Shown in pieces: positions 34,291 through 53,844 of a DNA stretch of 64,000 nt. The stretch's first letter is position 1, and each line of letters begins with the position of its first letter. The notes beneath the pieces were generated by a model that was not told the origin of the DNA, did no database searches, and saw only the letters and a list, made by a program, of their open reading frames with translations. Made by a program: the position numbers and the translations under genes. The stretch covers positions 21,235,001 through 21,299,000 of the forward strand of contig NC_090782.1 in NCBI RefSeq assembly GCF_040054535.1, written 5' to 3'. Source of the stretch: Antennarius striatus. Its lineage: Eukaryota; Chordata; Actinopteri; Lophiiformes; Antennariidae.

Positions 34291-34974
34291 TCCCTGATTT
34301 GTCGCTGGAGTTTATAATTTTATTTACAGGTTGAAGAGTGAGCTTCAATTTGGTTCAGCGGACAGAAAAATAAAAAATGAATGTGTTTGAATGAATGCGT
34401 AAAGTCCGTCATTTCTACGCACGCAGCTCTGCGCCGTTTTTTCAGCGTTAAACACACGGATGAGACCTTAATCCTTAGGAGTGGAAGTGGAGTTCAAGCA
34501 AGCTGTAACGCACACATGGGGTTTATTTACAGATCTGAGAGGATTACATAAGAGCAGGAGGTATAGATACATCCCACAGCTTCTCGCGTACAGTGCAAGT
34601 CAACGCACTATCCTGCTGCTTCCTGTCTTACACCTTATTAAAGCCAATAAAACATCTTGAGGATGAGCAACGAGTCTCTCATATCATGTGTTAGAAGTGA
34701 TGCGTTCAAGTGTAAAGGACTTGATCTTCACTTTAATTACTTTCCTGCATTTATATTAGTTTGTTTTTTTGTTTTTTTTTAAAATTATTTTGAGTATCCA
34801 ACTTAGCTACTTAAATAACCAAATAAATACAGCACGATAAGAAAGTGAAATAACGGCTTCCAAAATGTGGAGTAGGTGTAGAATGAAGTAGAAATACTTA
34901 AAATTACAAATACTGTATATCAAACGCAAATACGTCATCTGTGTACATCAGGTACCCCACGGGAGTGGAGCTTG

Positions 34975-35086
<112 letters not shown>

Positions 35087-36755
35087 AGCTGTGAGAAAAT
35101 GATTTTTATTGTTCCTTGCAGGTAACATGTTTGGGCAGCATTGCTAAAATAGTGAAGCATAAATGGACTGCAGTGTTACATAACCGCAGTGGGGTGTGGT
35201 AATAATACTTTCCCATCACACCCACAGCACACACCAAGCACAAAGGCATGTAGTGATCCCCATCATGACACCCAAGTGTGACTCAGAGGCACCACCTACA
35301 ACACATCTCCACTTTATCAAACCTCATAGCTGTCATGCTTCATCTTAGAACACTAAGACATTTTGGATCCAACAGCATTTTATGCTATTTTTGTTGTAAT
35401 CAAATATTTTGGTCTGTTTTCTATTTTTTTTCCTTTGGGGCAGGGGGTATCTTTGGACAATCTCATAATCAGTCCGCACAACATACAACAACCAACAAAA
35501 CAAAAACTCCATCAAAAAACATCACAAGACAGTTTTGACCTCTTAATAAAATAATGTAACTCAATTGTTGGTTTTTCCTCACACTGGTTGGTCCTTGTTA
35601 AAAAAATGTATATGTTGACATATCTTTTTTATTATAAAGAAGCAATTCTGTATTCCGAATCACTTGCAAAAAGAAAAGTCCAGAGTTAACAATTGTAACT
35701 TTGTTCTTTTTGTACAATACATTCAGATGATCTGATAAATAGGACCGTTACATATTCATCAGAATCCTAAAAATTTCTTGTTTTCAGAAGTTACATCCAG
35801 CAATCTGAAAGTTTAACAAACACTGCATCGCATTACATTTTCTGAACACTGGTTACAATTTACAATCATTCATTTTTCTATTTGTCCCTTATCCTTTATA
35901 GGCTTCTGGTCTTCACAGGGAGCCAATCACCCTGGGTCATTTAGAGTCCTGTATTTGTGGATGTCTAGAAACAGTGGAGGAAACTCAGAAAAGTATCTAT
36001 TCCTAATATTTATGAAACCATATCACCTAAAAAAATCACTGAAACAATTAAGTGATGACAAATTTTATTTAAATCAGCCAATTATTTAATTGACTCTATG
36101 TGGCAGCTGTAGTTTATGTATAATATGCCTGTTTGTCTTCTTCCCGGTCAAAACTATAAGTGCTGTCAGGGGATTCTTGCAGAGGTCTAATGCAAGCCCA
36201 CTGGATAAATCTGCAAGTTAATGTTTGCAGATCATATACCGACTATTTTGCAGTATTTCAGTGCAAAGTAAAGAATTGCAGTTTACATAATAAAATTATC
36301 TTTGCATAGAAATATTCAAGAAAATCTGAGCGGATTAAAAGTGGATTCTGCAGAGGAGATGCATTATTTAACGGCCGATTGCAGGAATTGTACATAGAAC
36401 AGCATTCGGGCTTGCATAGATTCAAACATTTTATCGAAAATCAACCCAAATAATTTTGAAATTTATTTTAAACTTTGCTGATGTTTAAAAAAATGCTCTG
36501 AACATGTTTTTTTTCTCTTATTCAGCATCTTTTGTAAATTTTTTATGTGTATCTTTTAAGATTCATTTTCCAAAGTGGGAACTGAAAGTTTGTCAGTGTT
36601 TGGTACTCAAATTCTAGCTTCAAACGTGAAGCCACAGTAATATTCACTTCATAATCAAATTGTCTGCAGCATTAGATCATGAAGACAAAACTGCACACTT
36701 CCCTTGCAGGACGTTACAAATCTCATTATACAATGTATAATGACCATAAAGGTTT

Positions 36756-36779
36756 TCTATTCTATTCTATTCTATTCTA
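36756..36779 (+). repeat. (TTCTA)n retroposon tail
   Basis: Pentamer repeat straight after gaccataaaggttttc, the form of 3' tail left by fish LINE/SINE retroposition. The body upstream is too decayed to classify. Confidence 0.5.
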
Positions 36780-37780
36780 CAGTAAGCTCAATTTGCGGAA
36801 CTATTAAAGAAAGTAGAACGATGAGAGAGAGAGGATGAGATGTCAATTTGTTCTTCTGACTCAGGGTCCAGTAATGAGTGGCTGATACAGCCATCAACAG
36901 TGGACGGCTGTTTTATCGCCATGATGTTGAAAGCCTCGGTCAGCAAATGCACAAAAGGCTCAAAACATCCAAGCTGGATATTGCAGATGCACTTATCCTT
37001 GCTAGAAAGGACAGGAAGACCTTTTAAGGGAAGTGAAGAGAATGAGTTCACCAGATGAGGAAGCATTTTATCTGCGTAACACTTCTTGTTTTCATGTCAG
37101 TAATAATTACAACAATTAATCCTTTTTATTTTTTAATTTACGCCAATTTTCCACTGAAGGTTGAACTATATTTAATCAAATGTGTACAGACTGCAGAATG
37201 TTGAAGTAAGATCTCCAAATGTAGTTTTATTTAGATTGATATTGATACCAACAATAATTTTATGATATATAGTGCACATTAATGTTGGAGTCAGACACTA
37301 TCTTTGGTTTCTAGTCATAAAATCTGACTGGAGAACTGCTACGAAGAAAAAATTACAAAATGTGTTCCTTTTTCTTTGTTGTTTCACTAAAGCCTCCTTG
37401 AATGAGGTATGATTTAATTTCAAATATCTCAGAATTAAGAAAATTATTGAGAAAAAAAGAGAAATGAGAAAAAAGTATAGAGTTGCTTCTGTAAAATTAA
37501 GGCGATTAACAAAAGTGATGAGTTTTAGCATTATTTGAAGGATTTGAACTTGTCCACCATAAAAAGGCCTGAAATCAGCATAATGGATAAAGCTGTGGGT
37601 GCAAACATTGAAAAGACAGCAAATGATTGCATCACAAACACCATGGACGACAACAGTTTTGGTGAGGGTCTTTGTCAGTCACTCACACATCATGAGGAAA
37701 CTAAGGGCTGGGGCCGGTGAGTGGAAACTCGCCTGACAGCCTCCGGATGTTTCACCCACGTGTTTACATTTAGAGAAGTG

Positions 37781-43574
<5,794 letters not shown>

Positions 43575-44732
43575 GTTTCCCTCGAACACTGGCTCCAATT
43601 GGAAGACCTACCGTGACGCACAACTTGTATTGTTTTTGTGCGAAGGACGACGCCAGCAGGCTTTAAATAAACCCGCGGATGTATAATAAACTTCTCTCGT
43701 CAGAGTAAATTTCAGATAATTACTGAAGTGTGCGATTCCTTAATATACGCACAGCCCACTCATTGCGCACATCCCGCTCCTGCTCTGAAAAGCCTTTTTC
43801 CTTTTTTTCTCCCCCCCCCCCCCTCCAGTCTTTTTTCTTTCTGGATACACTAAACCGGTCTGCGTCTTTAAGAACACAGCCTGTCCTCTGCAAATGAATG
43901 AGGGAGTCGCTACAACGCCCCGTTTTTCTGCGCAAATCATCCATAAAAAATGCGGATGACGGGTTCACACGAAGTTTGCAGGGTAAACTGGTTCCTGTAG
44001 TTTTCTATAAGGTGCGCAACAACGGCATGGTGCTACTGTCGCTGATTGGAGACTCAGAAGGAAAAAAAATGTAGAAACGTCCTTAGAAAAATGTCACTGC
44101 GCAGAAACTGGATACGTTTGAAGTTTGATGAATTTAAGATAGTTGACGAGAATAGCTGGGAAGGTCTAAATGTTTGCCATCGCTGACATGCTGTAAAGAG
44201 TATGGGGGTTAAATCGTGCAAACTCCTTCAAGGCGTGTTGTGCGTAAAAACACAGAACCAGGTTTGCGTCCGCGACGCGTTCTGGGTCGGTTCGAGCAGG
44301 ACAAAAAGCCCAGACAGCGGCGGCCAGCCGTGGCTGTCCTGTGTGCTGTTATAAAGGGAGTCCACCACAGGGTGGAGCAGTTGACTGACAAGATTCAATA
44401 TGCATAATATGCACGTTACAAAGGTCTTCCGGGGAGTGAAAAATGTCATGCTATTATTTTGTTACAGATCAACAAAATAAATGTCACTTTCTGTCTTTTA
44501 AATAAATTTTAAAAAAAAGTGGCATTTAAAAAAAATAAAATCTATTATTCCTCTAATGTAATCAAAACTTTCCAAAATAACTGCGTGGAATTTTACAAAA
44601 TCGAAACTCAGTTCTGCACTTAATACATTCAATTTATCCCATTATAACGCGTTTGCCTGCCATTAATTGAGAATATGGAAGATTCTTGGACTTGCTCGCT
44701 TTTATTATTTCTTGCGGGTTTGTGCGTTTGTG

Positions 44733-44765
<33 letters not shown>

Positions 44766-44840
44766 CCCCCAGTGCTGGCAGTGGACACTGAAAAGCACAT
44801 GAGTCGCTGTCATTCCGCGCAACGTTTGCAGACGGGAAGA
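43575..44840. promoter_or_regulatory. ak4-jak1 head-to-head promoter region (candidate)
   Basis: The ak4 ATG and the first candidate jak1 exon face away from each other across about 1.3 kb. The spacer has CpG-rich patches (43610-43680; 44255-44340, tgcgtccgcgacgcgttctgg), a poly-C tract (43811-43824) and a T30 tract (44736-44765). No coding exon seen. Confidence 0.45.
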
Positions 44841-45171
44841 ATCGAGTGAGTACTTGTTGCGAACCATACGGCGGCGGCAGCGTCCCGGAGCTGTCAAATA
44901 TTGCGCACAGCCTTCACTCCTCAGTCAGTGGAGTACCCAGACTAATCCATCAGACAAGCAACCGAGAAGATTAACCTTATTAGCGTCGCGCAACTGGTTT
45001 TCGTCTCCACGCGTGGAAAGCCTGCTTTTAAAAACCATAATCAATTTGTCACATGGCTTTAGAGAATTCAATAACAACAAAAAATGGCGACAATCACGTT
45101 GCTCTGTGTGGTCTTGCTGCGTCATTAAAGATATTCATGTAAACACGGGCGATCGAAGGAGAAAATCACAG
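44841..45171 (+). other. jak1: candidate non-coding first exon of jak1
   Basis: CpG-containing sequence ending at a strong plus-strand donor, AATCACAG|gtaagtg (45171/45172). JAK1 genes have non-coding 5' exons far from the ATG exon. The start of the exon is not visible, and an alternative donor (ATCGA|gtgagt) lies near 44844. Confidence 0.4.
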
Positions 45172-45739
45172 GTAAGTGACACATATTTTTGCTCTACATT
45201 TAATGTGGGATGGATGTGTTGAAGAAGAAACGATTCTGTTTTGATTCTACGGAGTGGTGTTTGTTTAGGAAAGGGGTGTGTATGCAATGCTGGGCGTTAA
45301 CGTGTGGCTGCACAATATTAAAAAAAAAACCCCAACATTGAATTCATTGTTTGTTTATTTTTGCACCTCCTAACAGCATAGTTAGACTAATTTAAGCACG
45401 TATGCATGTTATTATGGAGGGACATTTATAACGGTGGGGTTTGGATTGGGCTAACTTTTGTTCATTTGTAGAAAACAGCAACAAGCTTTAGCACGGAGCT
45501 CGGTTTTTGCTGTTTTCCATATATTTTCGGCTCGTTAAGTCTTTATTGTCTGTAAACTTTCATGTTCGGATACATTTTAAGCCATTTTTAGGTGTTATTT
45601 ACATTGAGGATTCACGCAATATGGACGCGCTTTCTTCACGGGTTTTTTTTTTCTTTTTTTTTTTCCCCCTCTTCGTGCCAATCTATAGATCACCCAGTCT
45701 CGTTTAGTAGTTAGGCTGCATTGGTGCTTCGCTTTTCAC

Positions 45740-45960
45740 GTCTGACAGGACATTCTCGGCCTGAGCCGTGAGCAGCGGGGCTAATGGAGTTGTTTACATG
45801 AAGCGGAGGGCGGACTGGCTTACTGACAAAGGGGAGGAGCCGCGACGCGCGCCAGCTACGCCACCGCACCGCTCCGGAGGCAGCGCGCGCCGAGAGGGGC
45901 GGAGCCCGTGAGGAGAATCATAACAAGTCTGACGTCACTCGGCCTTGTGGTTGGTTTGAG
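45740..45960. promoter_or_regulatory. CpG island with GC boxes and CRE
   Basis: The most CpG-dense stretch of the window: gagccgcgacgcgcgccag, cagcgcgcgccgagaggggc, a GGGGCGGAG GC box (45896-45904), a second ggggagg and a CRE-like TGACGTCAC (45931-45939). Probably a promoter or enhancer for jak1; no donor is placed confidently. Confidence 0.5.
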
Positions 45961-47530
45961 TAATATACAGTAGTTTGTCTCAAGTTTTTTTTTTTTTTTT
46001 TTTTTAAAAACTAGATGAGTCGTCTGTGCAGAAGCAGAATGGAGAATAATTACTAACTGATATAACATTTTTTCAAAAAATTATTTCAAATCATGCATTG
46101 TCATCCCATTTCTAAGAATTACACAATGCTGTTTGCAATCACAAATACACACTCATTAAGTCTTAAGTTCAAGCTATAGATGCAGGTTTGGACACGGCTA
46201 ACTGTCTACAAATGAAATAGTCTACACTTAGTACACTTAGTAGACGTTTATTAAACAAAAGAGTTTTGCAACACAGAGGGAGTAACTTAAGGTGTTAAAA
46301 AAATATCAAAACCAGTTGTGCAAGTATTTCCCCTGATCTGATTAAGGTGCATGAGGGAGGAACCTCTTTTTACTTCCAAGTCTCACTGCTGAAACACTTT
46401 CATAAAACCTGGACTTTTCTGACATGGGTTTGTATGCAATATAAAAGAAACTGGGATAAGGCACAAAGTTTTATTTAATTTTTGCAGTTTTCACATATTC
46501 GTTTAGGAAATACGTTTACTTTTGCTCCTTTAATCAAACAATGACATGTACTTTGACTTTGTATTCTTTTCAGATAACTCTTTTTAATTATTGCTAAGTT
46601 GCCTTAGTAAAAGGCTTAATTCCACCCTCAAGGGTTGAGGTGCTAAACATTCAAATAAATGGCTAAAGTGTAACATTTTTTTTAATTGTTCTATAGATAT
46701 ATCTGTCACAGTAATGGGATATTATGACTTATATTTGGAAACAAGTGACTGGGATCCAATTTGCATGTGTTTTATATGCAATACCACCAAATAATCTCCA
46801 CGATGGATAAAGGATGGACAAAGGACATCTTGCTACCTTTGCTTCAGTTGACCTGAAGCTCAGACGTTACATGTGGATGACAAATGGAGTGAACCCATGG
46901 ACTGCTAGACTGTACAGGCTGCCCTGGTTCAGTTATCACAGTGCTGATGCTGTCCCCATCGAAGGTACAGTACTGTGATAACTGAAGGATGGCTGCCAAC
47001 TTGACACAAGTGTTTGCAGTGAAACAAATCACGTTCAGGTAATCGAACTGAAGAACCCTAAAAGAAGAAACACATTGTGGGATAAATATTTATAAGATGT
47101 TTAGGGGATATCAATCCGTTATTTATTTATTTATTTTGGTCAATACAAGATAACATTGTTGAATCTGTCTGCATATGGCCTTTTATTTATGACTAACCTA
47201 TCTTTTACCATTGTAAACATTAAGTATCATAAGTAGATACTTATGATGATAAGTATCTACTTATCACAACCTCTGCTTCAGTATGAGAATTAAAGAACTG
47301 ACATTCCTGTAAGGTGTCTGAGTTCTTTTATTCTTATCTCTGCTTTTAATAATTCTGTGAATTTTAAAAAGATGTTTGCAGCAATAAAATAGTGCTATAA
47401 AAGTTACAACTGACATGTTATGCAAATTTGCCTTAAAAAACATATGAGTTCATGAATAATGCTGTGTTTCTCACCTTTACAGCCTTGACTGGTATAAGAA
47501 CTGGGCTTTCCCTCGCTGGTTCCGTTGGTA

Positions 47531-48040
47531 CACGTGTCAGATGACAAACTCAAGGCCCGGGGACCAAATGTGGCCCACCACATCATTTTATGTGGCCCGC
47601 TAGAGTATTAAAAGTCAGTGTCTAAAAATAAATACTGTAGGTCAAAAGTGATCTTTGACTAAAATATACATTTCCCAGTAATGCAGTAATTAAGCCCATT
47701 TTGAAAAAAGTTAATGTTCTAATTTGTGTTTGATGTTATTTTTCTTTATTCACTTGAATAGTTTGATCAAAGATTGATGGAGTTCTGTGGGTTTCATAAC
47801 CGGACAAATTAAAAGGATTTGTGTTATACCACAGCAACAAGCAAACAATTTTCTGTGTAACTGTAATGTTTGTAACTTGAATAAGTAATAAATTCAGAGT
47901 TATTTAACATTAAAGACTAGTGACGTTTATTTTACATTACATTGAGTTAAATTTAGTTACATTCATAAGTTACAACTGGCCCCTTGAGGACAGCCATGAT
48001 GCTGCTGTGGCCCTCGGTGAAAATGAGCTTGACACCCCCG
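47531..48040. mobile_element. hAT-type MITE, copy 2
   Basis: Same family as 20055-20419: CAAACTCAAGGCCCGGG, CCAAATGTGGCCCACCACAT and TTTATGTGGCCCGC at the left, CCCTCGGTGAAAATGAGCTTGACACC at the right read in parts. It is longer (about 510 bp) because the middle differs, and its left terminus is interrupted by a small insertion (cagatga). Target duplication not clear. Confidence 0.75.
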
Positions 48041-49479
48041 GTATAAACGGAAGTGGCAGGTAATCCTGATTGGTGGTTCCACATTGCTGTCAGTAGAGGG
48101 AGCTAAAGATCTAGTAATGACGTGTTTTTGGTCGCTGAAGTTTGTTTCATTATCCTCTGAATATTACACTGAAGAGGTTGTTATAACGACTCAAGTGCAC
48201 ATTTGTCATGATTGTTTCAATATCGTTCCTAGTTTTAAATACGTGATGTAAAAATAATGTCTTTTCACACGCCTTGTTTTCACAATAAAAGAATAATGGC
48301 GATCCATCGCTAATTAACTTTTTAAATGATCTGGGCGATGATCTGGGTGAATAGTTGAAATTGTATTTGATTCAATTTGCACATCGCATCTTAATAAACT
48401 TTTTTTTTTTTTTAAAAACATTGAGACACGTCATTGGATGTCTTCTTTGCAATAAAGCATTTTTATATACGGAATGAAAAGTTCAGATGCTGCTGTTAAA
48501 GCAAACATTAAAAACTCCATGTGACTCCAACTGCCACGACAAGGGGAATTTCTTTCACACTTCCTCTAAACGAATCATTGTGGAGTAACTGGGATGTGGC
48601 ACAGGAAGTCCCTCCCTTTAAATGAACATTCACTTTCTCTTTTACAACTCTTTTTTTTCTTTTCTTTTGGAGGCAAAACGTTCCTATTTCTTCATCAATA
48701 CGTGTCCTGGACAAAGTGGTTAACAGGTAATGGTGTCATTTATTGTTAAAAGCCATCCCTGCTGTGTACTAATGGTCACTACTACTTGAAAATCTGGTGT
48801 TGATGTTGACCACTAAGAGTTGGGGATTGATATGAGATAAAAGGCTAAGAAAAAACAAATAAACCAGATCATATTGATTTAGCTAAGTATTTGGCATTTA
48901 AAGAATAGCAGTTTCACAAAGGAGGAAATATATTAATATCTACTACAGTGTTCTGTGTCCATCCATGTTCATGTAATGAGTGGAGGAATTCCATTATTTG
49001 AACAGTTTAATGAATTCAAGTTTAAAGCAAAGAATTCATCACATATTTTTGGACTCTGCCTTAACCAGGATTTATGCTTCCTTCTTTGTGTGATATTGTA
49101 CCTTAAAAGCTGAAACATTCCACAACTGCAAGAGGTTCCAGGATATAAGCACTTGTTGGCTATGGGAATACTCTGAGACTGCTCCAAATAGATCACTGAA
49201 TTGAAACCTTTCCGTGTTCATACGGTGTACATAGTGGGAAAATCTGCAAACATTCCTTCTCTGGAGATATTCCCTAACCTCACCCCTGTATTGGCTCTCC
49301 ATCTTTCGACTGAGTCAATAAAGGCCTACATTCAGTCAAGAGGGAAATTTCCATCATATCACACAGACCATTTCAGCAGATTGAACAGCAGTTGTCACAG
49401 GAATGCAGAGTTTATACTGTATAAGCTTAATAAAAAAAGTTCATATTTCAGCTCTCTGCAGAAGTGAAGTGAGATAAAT

Positions 49480-49535
49480 CATGCATCGCGAATTTCCCCA
49501 ATGTGGGACTAATAAAGGTCTATCTAATCTAATTA
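49480..49535 (+). mobile_element. retroposon 3' tail
   Basis: gcgaatttccccaatgtggg and actaataaaggtctatctaa form the typical fish retroposon end followed by a degenerate ATCTA tail. The body upstream (about 49,000-49,480) is too decayed to name. Confidence 0.55.
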
Positions 49536-50480
49536 AATCAGTACATTAAATCATTAAAATTTATTTATTGTAACATGTTATTCTTGCAATAACATTTCCA
49601 TGAATGTCTTAATGAAATAAAAACAAATTATGTTAACATAGTTATCTTATTATATGAAAGATTTGATATTACATCATGGTAACTTGTTTCTATTTCTCTA
49701 TGAATGTTGTCATTTTAACTTGCGATTTCTAAGGTTAAACTGCTGTAATGCTGTGATGTGAACCTTCTTTTTGAGTCAGAAAACATCTAAAGAGAATAAA
49801 TACAGTCCGAAATAATTTATAAATGTATCTATTGCATTGACAATAAACACATTTATTGTCATTGTATTCATTCTTAAAGAAGAATGAATACATTTTGGCC
49901 TGAAACTATGGAACACGAAAGTAAGTTTAGAATTAATGGCAATACTTTAGCAGTTAATTTGCTCTTTAATTTCACTAACTAGCTAACGACTATTTAACTT
50001 GCTATTTAACTTGACTTGGTTTAGCTTGGCCTTCTAAACTATTTTTTACTTTTAAAATGTTATCTTCTATAAATTATGAAGGTTATTCTTAATTCTAATT
50101 GTTATCCTGTATTTTATTTCCTCCTTATTTTCAGCTGATTTCCATTCGGTTATCACTCTGTTATAAACTATAATTAATCTTGTATGAATCTCTTTTTCTA
50201 GAAGAATTACATTTTACTAGTTTTTTGGAACTAGAAGAATATACAGTAATTGATAAAATACTTTGGGAATACAGTACTTCTTTTTCTTCTTCTCCTTCAT
50301 CTTATTATTATTTACATAAAAAAATCTTGCAAAAAAAACCAAAAACCCACGACACGTTATAATCACGCCTTTCTCTCGTTCTAAGTGACACTACAGTACT
50401 CTATCTCCTTCTAATCCACATTAATGTCTTCCCAAAGTCACGAGAAACCCAAATAAAGCACCGCATTTACAGTCATCGCG

Positions 50481-50812
50481 AGTCGAGCCAATAATGAGTT
50501 CATGACGTCATTCGGAGTGACGCGCCCGGTAGCCAATCAGCGCGCTTATTCTAGAAGGGCCGACTGCGTTGTTTTCGGGAAAAGGGATGTCACTTGTCAG
50601 GAAGGGATAGCAAGAACAGAGGTGTCTGTCGTGTGGGGAAATTCTGTGGATATACGTCATATTTTCATACCTTTCGGATTCTGGTTATTCATACTGGGGA
50701 TTTTTTAAAAAAAATTAACAGTTGAAAAGCTAAATTGAAGTACTATTAGTGAGAAGGTCCAACTACGAAACAAAACGGAAGTAACCCGCCAGCTGCCTGG
50801 CTAAGCTTCTAG
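50481..50812 (+). promoter_or_regulatory. jak1: second candidate jak1 promoter and 5' exon
   Basis: Consensus CRE TGACGTCA (50503-50510), two CCAAT boxes (50488-50492, 50533-50537), CpG-rich gtgacgcgcccggtagcc and a heat-shock-type core TTCTAGAA (near 50551), followed by a 5'UTR-like segment ending at the donor CTTCTAG|gtgagt (50812/50813). It looks like a promoter with a non-coding exon on the plus strand. The 68-codon ATG frame 50502-50708 overlaps the promoter elements and is not convincing. Confidence 0.5.
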
Positions 50813-53800
50813 GTGAGTAAATACAAAGCTGTAATGGAAAAAAAATGTCTGCCCTCTGGGCTATTTAGCTATAAAACTTGTTTGTCTTATTTCGTTATTT
50901 TTGTCAAGGGGGTGAAATATTCAGCTGCCGTGTACTCCGTACATGTAAGCTGAGCCACTACGAAGCTAATGTCAACCAAGGTTTTAACACGCTTGTCAAT
51001 ACAGGCAAGTGGGCAGTGGTCTGACGTACGGCGAGATTAAAATTAATTAAAATAAGACAGCAGCAGAAATTTATACAAGTAAAAGGAATTGAGTAATTAC
51101 TGCATAATAAGAATATGTTATTAAATGACGTTAGGGTAAAGCATTTATAAAGATTGGGTGTGTTGTAAATTAATATAGTTTACTGTATTAATGGTCGAGG
51201 GCTTCACAAGGGCAGGACAGGTCGAATCGTTATATCGATCTGATTATATTGGATATTTTTAATTGGCAAAATGATAAATGATGTTTTCATGACCCGCATG
51301 ATCTAAAGAGCGGAGATGGAAAATGTCGTTTCAAAGTCATTCATTCTGAGATGTGAAAAGAAACTAATGTTCTTAATTTTCCAGTGGGGGTGTTTAGGGG
51401 ATGGTGTGGGGAAAAATAACAAAAAACAGATCAGGCAAATAATGATTCTTGTAATCATAGCTGTCATAATTGGATTTCTCACCTGTAATCTGAGCAATTG
51501 ATTAACTAATTGAAGCATTTACTTAAAGAAACATTGAAAATCAGGATTTCCAATTTAAGATTTTCTTACTACTGGTCATAGATTGTATCTGTTGTGATGC
51601 TTTTTGGTTTTCAATTGATGGTCATTTTGGAAACAACTTTGGTTGTATTGAAGTTGCACTACCTTGTAATAAACATTGTACTAAATCAAACACATCCTTA
51701 CAATGAAGCGCCTCTCATATTATAGACTGACAAAAGCAGTTGCTTCCTTCTGAGCCCAACACACACAGAAACATACTCAGAAAGTTTATGACCTTTTCAC
51801 AATCAACAAAATTCCTTGTCAAGCAGAGTATTTCAACTGTGTACTCATTGTACCCTAAAGAAACGTTTACTGCCAGACCTTTGAAGATATTGAAATATAA
51901 AGTTAGGTTTGATCAACTTTTTACCATACCATATATAGACATAATATTGACATTAATGCAGACATTTTTAGCAGTAGTTTGATTTTCCCAATTTTAAAGT
52001 TATATTTCCTATTTCTGTTGAGTCAAAGAAATAAGCCCTCCTTTTGGTATTCATCATGGTAACTTGAAATTTAGCACCTCTGTTACATTTTCTTAACCAA
52101 GTGAACTTTATGACTTCATTACTTTTGTAGCCTACTGTCTGCCAATTATTTAATTTCAGGCATGTGGGTTTTATAACTTTTAGAGGGGAAGACAATGTTA
52201 TGAAGAAATGTAACAGTAATAATGGTTAAAGTTGAAAACAAACATAAAAGAATTGTACGCATCAAGGTTGTACTGCTATGTCTTTGCCTGTGAAGAATGT
52301 GTAATGCCTCAGATAAAGTATTTGTTGCCATGTATTAGTTGACACGTTTCTATTCCAAAGTCTGTTAATTAGTGAAATTACTTACTCTGACATTCGGGAT
52401 GAATGCTTTATAGGAAAGGTGATTTTAAAGTTTTTAATATAGTCTTTATGTGGAAATTAAAGTTTGAATGTATAACTAAAATAAAATGAGCTTATTGTTA
52501 GTTATACAGTATATATGCTACTTTCTTCATTTTTTACACCACCTTACTGACGTGGAAATTATATTTTTATCTAACTGTATTCACGTATAAATTACGCCCG
52601 GTAGCCTCCACAGGAAAAATCAATTCCAGTAGCAAATAACGGCCATATTAATCTATGATGTAACTAATCATTGCAAGCTTTATATATTGCTACATATTTT
52701 GTTTATTCAAAAAGACACAAATGTTAGTATTTGTTGTGTGCCTTGTCTTGATGTCGGAATCACCTGTCAGGATTGACTGCCTCTACTTACAGTAAAAGCT
52801 TTTCTGTTTTCCACTGATCTAAAATTATAGTTACTTACCAGTCAACCCTTTTTTTTTTTCCAGATGTTGATGATGTTTCAACACTAATGAAAATGAAATA
52901 TGTTGTAATAACATGTCTGGAAAGAAGAAAAATAAACTGAATAAATAAATAGTTATTTAAAAGTCATTTTAATCTATCAAAAGCTACAATATGCAAACAA
53001 GACAGAGTAATATGTCTGACATTCGACTAATGGTGCCAGTTTAAATCATATAGGTTGTAGTCAGCAGTATCTTACATCTATAGGAGTCTTTCAGATGTTG
53101 AATTTACTCAGAAGAGGGAGTGACTCTTGAAGGCTGAACTGATGACTCACTGATACACTTTTCTCAAGAAATTCTGCTGGCATATGAGAAATGATGCTTG
53201 TTACTTGTTACACATGGTAGATCAATTACTTTTTTGCCACTATTCTTGTCAGAGAATTGAGTATGTACAACATTTCAAAATATTTGGGTCAGAGGGGTCC
53301 AGGATGTGACTATATCTCACTGTTTTTATGGTGACAATGAACACATAACTCACTTAAGGAGATGTAGTAAAATGGAGAAAGTGTCATACATTTCATAACA
53401 TTGTCTGCTTGCATGTATATTTGCTGCATGTATAGTCCCTAATGTTTGACACACAGATGATCATAGTTTAGTTAAGCTTGCAGAACAAAGTGCCTCTGGC
53501 AAAGGAGGTTAAACCAAGGAGGAATTAGGAAAGAATGACTAAAAAAATGAACTGAACTTAAGGGACTACGTGATCCAGGACTCATATTTTCTTTTTATAG
53601 TAGTGCAACCAAATAAAACTTAGAAGTCATCTGGTAGAAGGCACCAGAATAGAGGAAACTGCATCTGATCTGTTGAAATTGTAACTAGAGAGGTTCCCCT
53701 ATACATTTAAATTCCACCCTCACATTTTATACCCATGCAGTGATTGTTGATGCTACTATACTTTCAGTTTGGAGTTGATGGCAGAGGCTTGTATTGTTAC

Positions 53801-53844
53801 ACAACACTGGTCTGACGGAAGGCTTAAAGATATCTTTACATGTA

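Larger units (their letters stand above)
45961..50480. other. jak1 5' intronic/flanking region
   Basis: AT-rich 4.5 kb upstream of the second 5' exon. Contains the hAT MITE copy 2 and a retroposon tail. Short frames (48508-48714, 48969-49302) have no support as genes. Confidence 0.6.

Noticed and set aside
36788-37066. Overlapping plus and minus ORFs of 72 and 92 codons
   Set aside because: A short internal palindromic coincidence keeps both open; no family resemblance or splice sites found.
44667-44897. ORFs across the T30 tract
   Set aside because: Frames consist of homopolymer translation (poly-Phe/poly-Lys).
50502-50708. 68-codon ATG ORF
   Set aside because: Its ATG lies in the CRE itself, upstream of the likely transcription start; better explained as promoter sequence.
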